Source: Betaproteobacteria bacterium
GTDB lineage: Bacteria; Pseudomonadota; Gammaproteobacteria; Burkholderiales; SG8-41
NCBI GenBank assembly: GCA_016868035.1
Contig: VGID01000006.1
Coordinates: 38,020-102,019 of the forward strand
DNA: 64,000 bases
Direction: 5' to 3'
The position numbers and the translations under genes are program-made. Positions within the stretch are counted from its first letter, which is position 1. Every line of letters starts with the position of its first letter. Of the stretch, positions 58,966 to 64,000 are shown one piece after another. The notes under the pieces were generated by a model. That model was not told the DNA's origin and did no database searches. It saw nothing but the letters and a program-made list of their open reading frames with translations.

Positions 58966-61389
58966 ATGGCCGTGGAAAGACTGAAACCCGAGGCGCTGTA
59001 CCGGCGCTGCAATCCCGCCCAGTTCGACTTCGACAGCACCGCCGAGGTGACGGAAGCCGCGGACGCCTTCGGGCAGGCGCGCGCGGCGGGCGCGGTGGAG
59101 TTCGGCATCGGGATCGAGCGCGAAGGCTACAACCTGTACGTCATGGGGCCGGTCGGCACCGGCAAGCGCACGCTGGTGAAGAGCCGGCTCGCGCGCAAGG
59201 CGCCGGGTGAACCGTCCCCGGGCGATTGGGCTTACGCCCACAATTTCCGCCAGCCCTCCAAGCCGATCGCGCTCGCGCTGCCCGTGGGGCGGGGCGCCGC
59301 GCTGCGCAAGGACATGGAGCAGCTCGTGGAAGAGCTGTGCGCGACCATACCGGCCGTGTTCGAAAGCGAGGAGTACCGCACGCGCGCCGGGCAGATCGAG
59401 GCGGAGTACAGCGAGCGCCACGAGAAGGCATTCTCGGAGCTCGGGAAGGAGGCCGCGGCCGAGAAAATCGCGCTGATGCGCACGCCCGCGGGCTTCACCT
59501 TCGCGCCGCTGAAGGACGGCGAGGTGATCTCGGCGGAGGACTTCGGAGCGCTGCCCCAGGAGGAGAAGCAGCGCCTGGAAGCCATTATTCGCGAGCTGCA
59601 GGCGAAGCTCGAGAACATCGTGCGCAACGTGGTTCGCTGGCGCCGGGAGCAGCGCAGCCGCATCAAGGAGCTCAACCGCGAGATGACTCTTTTTGCCGTC
59701 GGCGGCCATGTCGCCGAGCTGAAGGAGCGCTACCGCGACGTCGAGAAGGTGCCCGAGTATCTGGACATGGTGCAGCAGGACGTGATCGAGAACGTCGAGG
59801 AGTTCACCAAGGCGCAGGAACCCTCGGGCCCCGGCCCCGGGCAGGGCGCGGAAGCGCCCTCGTTCCGCCGTTACGGGATCAATGTGCTGGTCCAATGCGA
59901 GGAAGGCGGGGGCGCTCCCGTCTGCTCGGAAGACCACCCGACCTACCAGAACCTGATCGGGCGCGTGGAGCACGTCCCGCAGTTCGGCACACTGCTCACC
60001 GACTTCACGCTGATCAGGCCGGGCGCGCTGCACTGCGCCAACGGCGGTTACCTGCTGATCGATGCCCACAAGCTGCTCATCCAGCCTTACGCGTGGGAGG
60101 GGCTCAAGCGCGCGCTGTCCACGCGCCAGATCCGCATCGAGTCCCTCGGCGAGATGTTCGGGCTGGTGAGCACGGTCACGCTCGCGCCCGAGCCCATCCC
60201 GCTCGACGTCAAGGTGGTGCTTTTCGGCGACCGCATCATCTATTACCTGCTGCACGCCTACGACCCCGACTTCCCGAGGCTGTTCAAGGTGGCGGCGGAT
60301 TTCGACGAGCGCCTCGACCGCGCTCCCGAGAGCGACAGGGTCTACGGGCGGCTCGTGGCCGCGCTCGCGCAGCACAACAAGCTCGCGGCGTTCGACCGCA
60401 ACGCCGTCGCGCGCGTGATCGAGCACAGCGCGCGCCTCGCGGGAGACGCGCGCAAGCTCTCGGCGAACGTGCAGGCCGTCTCCGACCTCATGTCCGAGGC
60501 CGACCACTGGGCGCGGCTGGACGGGCGCGAGCGCGTGGGCGCCGGCGACGTGGAGCGCGCGATCGAGGCGCAGCGCGGGCGCGCCGACCGGTTGCGCGAG
60601 CGCATGCACGAGCAGATCCTGCGCGGCACGGTGCTGATCGACACGGAAGGCACGCGAGCCGGGCAGATCAACGGGCTCTCCGTGCTCCAGCTCGGGGATT
60701 ACGCCTTCGCGGAGCCGACCCGCATCACCGCCACCACCCGGCTCGGAGACGGCAAGGTGATCGACGTGCAGCGCGAAGTCGAGCTGGGCGGAGCGATCCA
60801 CTCGAAGGGCGTGCTGATCCTCTCGGCGTTTCTCGCCGCGCGCTATTCGCTGAAGCGCCCCCACTCGCTCGCCGCGAGCCTCGTGTTCGAGCAGACCTAC
60901 GGACTCGTGGAGGGCGACAGCGCCTCGCTCGCCGAGCTCTGCGCGCTGCTCTCCTCGCTCGCGGACGTGCCGATCCGGCAGTCGCTGGCGGTGACGGGCT
61001 CGGTCAACCAGCTGGGCGAGGTGCAGGCGATCGGGGCGGCCAACGAGAAGATCGAGGGCTTCTTCGAGATCTGCCGCGCGCGGGGGCTCAACGGGGAGCA
61101 GGGGGTGCTGATCCCGGCCGGGAACGCGCCGGACCTGATGCTGCGCGCGGACGTGCGGGAAGCCGTCGCCGCGGGGCGGTTCCACATCTACGCCGTCTCT
61201 CACGTGGACGAGGCGATCGAGCTGCTCACCGGGATGCCGGCGGGCGCGCCCGATACCGGCGGCGGCTTCGCGCCGGATACCGTGAACGGCCGCGTGGCGA
61301 AGCGGCTGCGCGACCTCTCGGAGAGGCAGTCGAAGCTCGCCGCGCGGGAGCCGGCGCGTGCGCGCGTGCGCGCGAAGGGCCGAACATGA
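58966..61389 (+). CDS. Lon-like ATP-dependent protease (AAA_32 / LonB-like)
   Basis: Cytoplasmic AAA+ protease (807 aa). The N-terminal ATPase region has Walker A GPVGTGKRTL and a helical insertion (about 150-300). ANGGYLLIDAHKLL contains the Walker B-type segment. The C-terminal S16 protease domain has the catalytic serine in LVEGDSASLAEL and lysine in GAANEKIEGFFEIC. It lacks the LON substrate-binding N-domain and resembles YcbZ/LonB-type proteins. ATG 58966 is preceded by agaggacgag. No clear functional tie to its neighbours. Confidence 0.9.
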   Translation: MAVERLKPEALYRRCNPAQFDFDSTAEVTEAADAFGQARAAGAVEFGIGIEREGYNLYVMGPVGTGKRTLVKSRLARKAPGEPSPGDWAYAHNFRQPSKPIALALPVGRGAALRKDMEQLVEELCATIPAVFESEEYRTRAGQIEAEYSERHEKAFSELGKEAAAEKIALMRTPAGFTFAPLKDGEVISAEDFGALPQEEKQRLEAIIRELQAKLENIVRNVVRWRREQRSRIKELNREMTLFAVGGHVAELKERYRDVEKVPEYLDMVQQDVIENVEEFTKAQEPSGPGPGQGAEAPSFRRYGINVLVQCEEGGGAPVCSEDHPTYQNLIGRVEHVPQFGTLLTDFTLIRPGALHCANGGYLLIDAHKLLIQPYAWEGLKRALSTRQIRIESLGEMFGLVSTVTLAPEPIPLDVKVVLFGDRIIYYLLHAYDPDFPRLFKVAADFDERLDRAPESDRVYGRLVAALAQHNKLAAFDRNAVARVIEHSARLAGDARKLSANVQAVSDLMSEADHWARLDGRERVGAGDVERAIEAQRGRADRLRERMHEQILRGTVLIDTEGTRAGQINGLSVLQLGDYAFAEPTRITATTRLGDGKVIDVQREVELGGAIHSKGVLILSAFLAARYSLKRPHSLAASLVFEQTYGLVEGDSASLAELCALLSSLADVPIRQSLAVTGSVNQLGEVQAIGAANEKIEGFFEICRARGLNGEQGVLIPAGNAPDLMLRADVREAVAAGRFHIYAVSHVDEAIELLTGMPAGAPDTGGGFAPDTVNGRVAKRLRDLSERQSKLAAREPARARVRAKGRT

Positions 61390-61400
61390 ACGGACAAAAA

Positions 61401-61506
61401 GCGAACCGCAGAGGCGCGAGGCAGGCGGTGGTGCTTCGTTCAATAGTGTCATCGGTTTGCGGATTTCCTTTGCGTTACTTCGCGTCTTTGTGCCTTTGCG
61501 GTTGCG
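61401..61506. repeat. Dispersed ctttgcg repeat hairpin between Lon-like and Usp genes
   Basis: The left arm gcgaaccgcagaggcgc (61401-61417) is partly complementary to the right block at 61456-61506, which holds several imperfect units of the type tttgcg/tttgtgcc ending in ctttgcggttgcg. It occupies the 130-base spacer and carries no evident gene. Confidence 0.65.
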
Positions 61507-61522
61507 AGCCGGAGTCCTCAGG

Positions 61523-62353
61523 ATGAGCGAGCCGCGCACCATGCCCGAAGTGCGGCGCATCGTAGTCGCCCTCGATGCCGCGCGCATCGCCGAGGAGGCG
61601 CTCGAGGCGGCGGCGGGGCTCGCGGCGGCGCTCCAGGCCGAACTCGTGGGGCTGTTCGTCGAGGACATCGAGCTCATGCGCACCGCGCAGCTGCCGTTCG
61701 CGCGCGAGCTGGGGCTTGCTTCCGCGGTGCTGCGCAGGCTCGAGACTTCCGACATGGAGCGCGCGCTCAGGCTGCAGGCGGTGCATAGCCGGGAGCGGCT
61801 CGCCGCGGCGGCCGCCGCGCTCAACCTGCAATGGTCGTTCCAGGTGGTGCGCGGCCAGCCGCTCGCCGCCGTCTTCGACGCACTGGAGGGCTCCGATCTC
61901 GTCGTCTTCGGCAGGGCGGGGCGGCTCGTGCAGGAGCACCGCGCTCCGTCCATCGCGGCGCGAGGCGGCGGCGCGCAGACGGAACGCTTCCGGCACCTGA
62001 GCCTGCGTCCAATCGTCACGCTGTTCGACGGATCGGAGCGGGCGTGGCACGCGCTCGCGGTGGCCCACGCGCTCGCGGCGACCGCCAGGACGCGCCTCAC
62101 CGTGCTGGTGCCCGCGGAGGACGCGGGCGAATTCGCGCGCCGGCGCCAGGAAGCGAGGGCCTGGCTGGAAGAGCGCGATTCCATGGCACGCTTCGTCCAG
62201 CTCCTTGGCAAGGAGATGCGCGTCGTGCTGGACGCAGTGCGGAAGGAACGCGCCGCGGCGCTGGTATGGCACGACCCCACGGCGCCGAAGGACCGGGCGG
62301 CGCTGCGCGCGCTGCTCTCCGAGCTGGGCTGTCCGCTGGTGCTGGTGAGCTAG
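61523..62353 (+). CDS. Universal stress protein-like
   Basis: Soluble protein of 276 aa. The N-terminal half is Usp-like: RRIVVALDAARIAEEALEAAAGLAAALQAELVGLFVEDIELMRTA. A second Usp-like half begins RPIVTLFDGSERAWHALAVAHALA. The ATP-binding GxxGx9G motif of classical Usp proteins is not obvious. ATG 61523 has a short tcagg upstream. The 3' end overlaps the convergent kinase-like gene by 4 bases. Role is unknown. Confidence 0.72.
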   Translation: MSEPRTMPEVRRIVVALDAARIAEEALEAAAGLAAALQAELVGLFVEDIELMRTAQLPFARELGLASAVLRRLETSDMERALRLQAVHSRERLAAAAAALNLQWSFQVVRGQPLAAVFDALEGSDLVVFGRAGRLVQEHRAPSIAARGGGAQTERFRHLSLRPIVTLFDGSERAWHALAVAHALAATARTRLTVLVPAEDAGEFARRRQEARAWLEERDSMARFVQLLGKEMRVVLDAVRKERAAALVWHDPTAPKDRAALRALLSELGCPLVLVS

Positions 62354-63894
62354 CGCGGCCCGATTCCGGCGCGCCGCAGCCGCGCGAGCAGCCGCGGCCA
62401 CTGCACCGGGCGCGTGGTATCCACCGCGATCGCGGCGCGGATCTCGTCCCGCGCGAGCGGATCCGCCGTCGCGACCTGGTGCTCCAGCACCGCGAGGTCC
62501 GCTTCGGAGGCGTCGTGCGCGCTGCGCAGCCGCTGCGCGATGCGCTCGGAGAGCACCGATTCCGGCGCCCTGAAGTCGAGGATGACGAAGCCTGCGCGCA
62601 GCCGGCGGGCGAGCGTGCGGAACTTGCGGCGCGCGGCGCCGGAGAGGAAGGCTGCGTCCACCACGGCGGTGTAACCCGACTCGACGATGCCGCGCGCGAG
62701 CGCGGCAAGCCGGTCATAAGTCGCGGCGCTCGCGGCGGGCGCGTAGATGCCCCCGGCGATGGCCGATTCCGAGCGCGCGCGCGCGGGCATCCCGTGCAGC
62801 CGCTTGCGCTCGAGATCGGAGCGCACTCTCACCGCCCCGGTGCGCTCGACAAGCACGTCGGTGACGGTGGTTTTTCCGGAGCCCGACAGTCCGTGCGTGA
62901 TGATCAGCCCCGGCCGGGGCCGCCGCGCGAGGCGCCCGGCAAGCCGCACGTATCCGCGGCAGGCGGCGAGCAGGCGCGCGCGTTCCTTCGCGGCGAGCCG
63001 CGGCTGCGACGCGCGCAGCGCGTGCACCTTGGCGCGCACCAGCGCGCGGTAGACGCCGTAGAAGCGCAGCACCGCCACCCCGGGGTAGTCTCCGGTGTGC
63101 TCGAGATAGCGGTTCAGGAAGCGCCAGGCGAGGTCGGGCCGCCCGCGGTCGTCCAGGTCCATGTGCATGAACGCGACCTCGTTCATGACGTCGATCCAGC
63201 GCAGCGCCGCGTTGAACTCGATGCAGTCGAACGCGACGGGCTTGCCGTCGAGCACGGCCACGTTCCCGAGGTGGAGGTCGCCGTGGCACTCGCGCGCGAA
63301 CCCGTCGCGGCGCCGCGCGGCGATGTCGGGCGCGCGCCGGCCGTGCTCGCTCTTCGTCCAGGCGCGGAGCGACCGCAGCATGCGCCGGTCGGCCGCGGCG
63401 GCAACGAGCGGCAGTGTCTGCCGGAAATTCTCGAGCGCCGGTGCGAGCACCGTTTCCGGTTCGCCGTGCCGGTCGGAGCCGGCGGCGACGGGCGCGGCCG
63501 TATGGAAAGCGGCGATCACGCTTGCAAGCTCGTCCACGTGCTGCGCCGTGAGCTGCCCGCGCGAGATCATGCTCTTCGCGAGGGCGTTCTGCGGGAACTC
63601 GCGCATCCGGACCGCGTACTCGAGGGCCGGCCCGTCCCCGCCGATGCGCGCCTGCGCGGGGACGCCGCGGATCGCGACGACCTCGAGATAGAGATCGGGG
63701 GCCAGCCGCCGGTTGAGCCTGAGCTCCTCCTCGCAGCAGCGCCGCCGCGCCTCGAGCGTCGAGAAGTCGAGGAAGCCCAGGTTGACCGGCTTTTTCACCT
63801 TGTAGGCGTAGTCGCCGGTGAGCAGCACCCAGGAAATGTGGGTCTCGAGGACGCGGACCGCGCGCACCGGGTGCGGGTAGGCCTCCGGGCGCAT
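62350..63894 (-). CDS. Bifunctional aminoglycoside phosphotransferase-like / P-loop ATPase (may start beyond the window)
   Basis: Two-domain protein, 514 aa from the first ATG. The N-terminal APH/choline-kinase-like domain has YAYKVKKPVNLGFLDFSTLEARR, CHGDLHLGNVAVLDGKPVAFDCIEFN (catalytic loop HGDLHLGN) and EVAFMHMDLDDRGR. The C-terminal P-loop kinase domain has THGLSGSGKTTVTDVL and RVRSDLERKRLHG. Upstream of the ATG the frame stays open to position 64000 and encodes ALPPQLAPLMRPEAYPHPV-like sequence that also fits the family, so the true start is probably outside this window. Substrate is unknown. Confidence 0.83.
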   Translation of the reverse strand: MRPEAYPHPVRAVRVLETHISWVLLTGDYAYKVKKPVNLGFLDFSTLEARRRCCEEELRLNRRLAPDLYLEVVAIRGVPAQARIGGDGPALEYAVRMREFPQNALAKSMISRGQLTAQHVDELASVIAAFHTAAPVAAGSDRHGEPETVLAPALENFRQTLPLVAAAADRRMLRSLRAWTKSEHGRRAPDIAARRRDGFARECHGDLHLGNVAVLDGKPVAFDCIEFNAALRWIDVMNEVAFMHMDLDDRGRPDLAWRFLNRYLEHTGDYPGVAVLRFYGVYRALVRAKVHALRASQPRLAAKERARLLAACRGYVRLAGRLARRPRPGLIITHGLSGSGKTTVTDVLVERTGAVRVRSDLERKRLHGMPARARSESAIAGGIYAPAASAATYDRLAALARGIVESGYTAVVDAAFLSGAARRKFRTLARRLRAGFVILDFRAPESVLSERIAQRLRSAHDASEADLAVLEHQVATADPLARDEIRAAIAVDTTRPVQWPRLLARLRRAGIGPR

Positions 63895-64000
63895 GAGCGG
63901 CGCGAGCTGGGGTGGAAGCGCCGGAGGGGACGGAACGCCCCGGCGCGAGCCGCCGCGAGGGTGCGCGGAGCGCTTCCGGCCCGGCGCACGGCGGCGCCCG

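Noticed and set aside
58693..62280. 1195-aa minus-strand open frame opposite the Lon-like protease
   Set aside because: It has no recognisable domain and covers convincing plus-strand genes; long antisense frames are expected at this GC content.

Overview
The window is GC-rich, densely coded chromosomal DNA, most likely from a denitrifying betaproteobacterium (Rhodocyclales or Nitrosomonadales relatives). The evidence is the gene families present: adjacent aat and bpt transferases, a stand-alone RnfB-type ferredoxin, class 2 pyrD, a full heme d1 nitrite reductase locus and the UbiTUV genes. No rRNA, tRNA, CRISPR array or transposase gene was recognised.

Layout. 1-18 kb is mostly housekeeping and transport: an SLC13-type permease cut by the window edge, a SulP transporter with an unusual insert, an aspartoacylase-like hydrolase, nth, an SH3 protein and M48 protease pair, a ThDP enzyme, RnfB, ald, pyrD, an AI-2E transporter, bpt/aat, a hemerythrin, carbonic anhydrase, a PyrR-like protein and ctaA. 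19-30.5 kb is respiratory: an sNOR-like cluster (small subunit, CuA subunit, catalytic subunit, ctaB, SCO), then a second block with two b6-type cytochrome fusions (one to 2Fe-2S plus FAD/NAD domains, one to 8Fe ferredoxin plus MvhD-like domains), a second divergent heme-copper subunit I and a CtaA-like protein. 30-35 kb (minus strand) holds DUF2249, a B12-radical SAM protein, a shortened siroheme synthase and ApbE. 35.3-49.2 kb is the nitrite reductase island: nirI, nirS1, a c551-like cytochrome, nirS2, nirB-like, cupredoxin, nirC, nirF, nirDL, nirG, nirH, nirJ, nirN. 49.3-56.8 kb carries a DNR-type regulator, nitronate monooxygenase, a remnant of a second Crp/Fnr gene, ubiT-ubiV-ubiU, nnrS, a SirB2-like protein and a second hemerythrin. 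The rest is NAD salvage (pncA, pncB), a Lon-like protease, a Usp protein and a kinase-like protein running off the right edge.

How it fits together. Fifteen FNR/DNR-type boxes (TTGAY-N4-RTCAA, including one-mismatch variants) lie before nearly every nitrogen-oxide or anaerobic unit, and a DNR-like regulator with the matching E..SR recognition helix is encoded inside the cluster. The inferred unit is an anaerobic regulon: nitrite to NO (NirS), NO handling (sNOR-like enzyme, second heme-copper enzyme, NnrS, hemerythrins), heme d1 supply (CysG, NirDLGH, NirJ, NirF, NirN), ApbE flavinylation of NirI, and O2-independent ubiquinone synthesis (UbiTUV).

Non-coding DNA is distinctive. Several spacers contain 7-bp tandem arrays of different unit sequence, often arranged as long hairpins. 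Two same-orientation copies of one composite element bracket the nir island. A 263-bp MITE-like element with a CTAG target duplication sits between nirS1 and its cytochrome gene.
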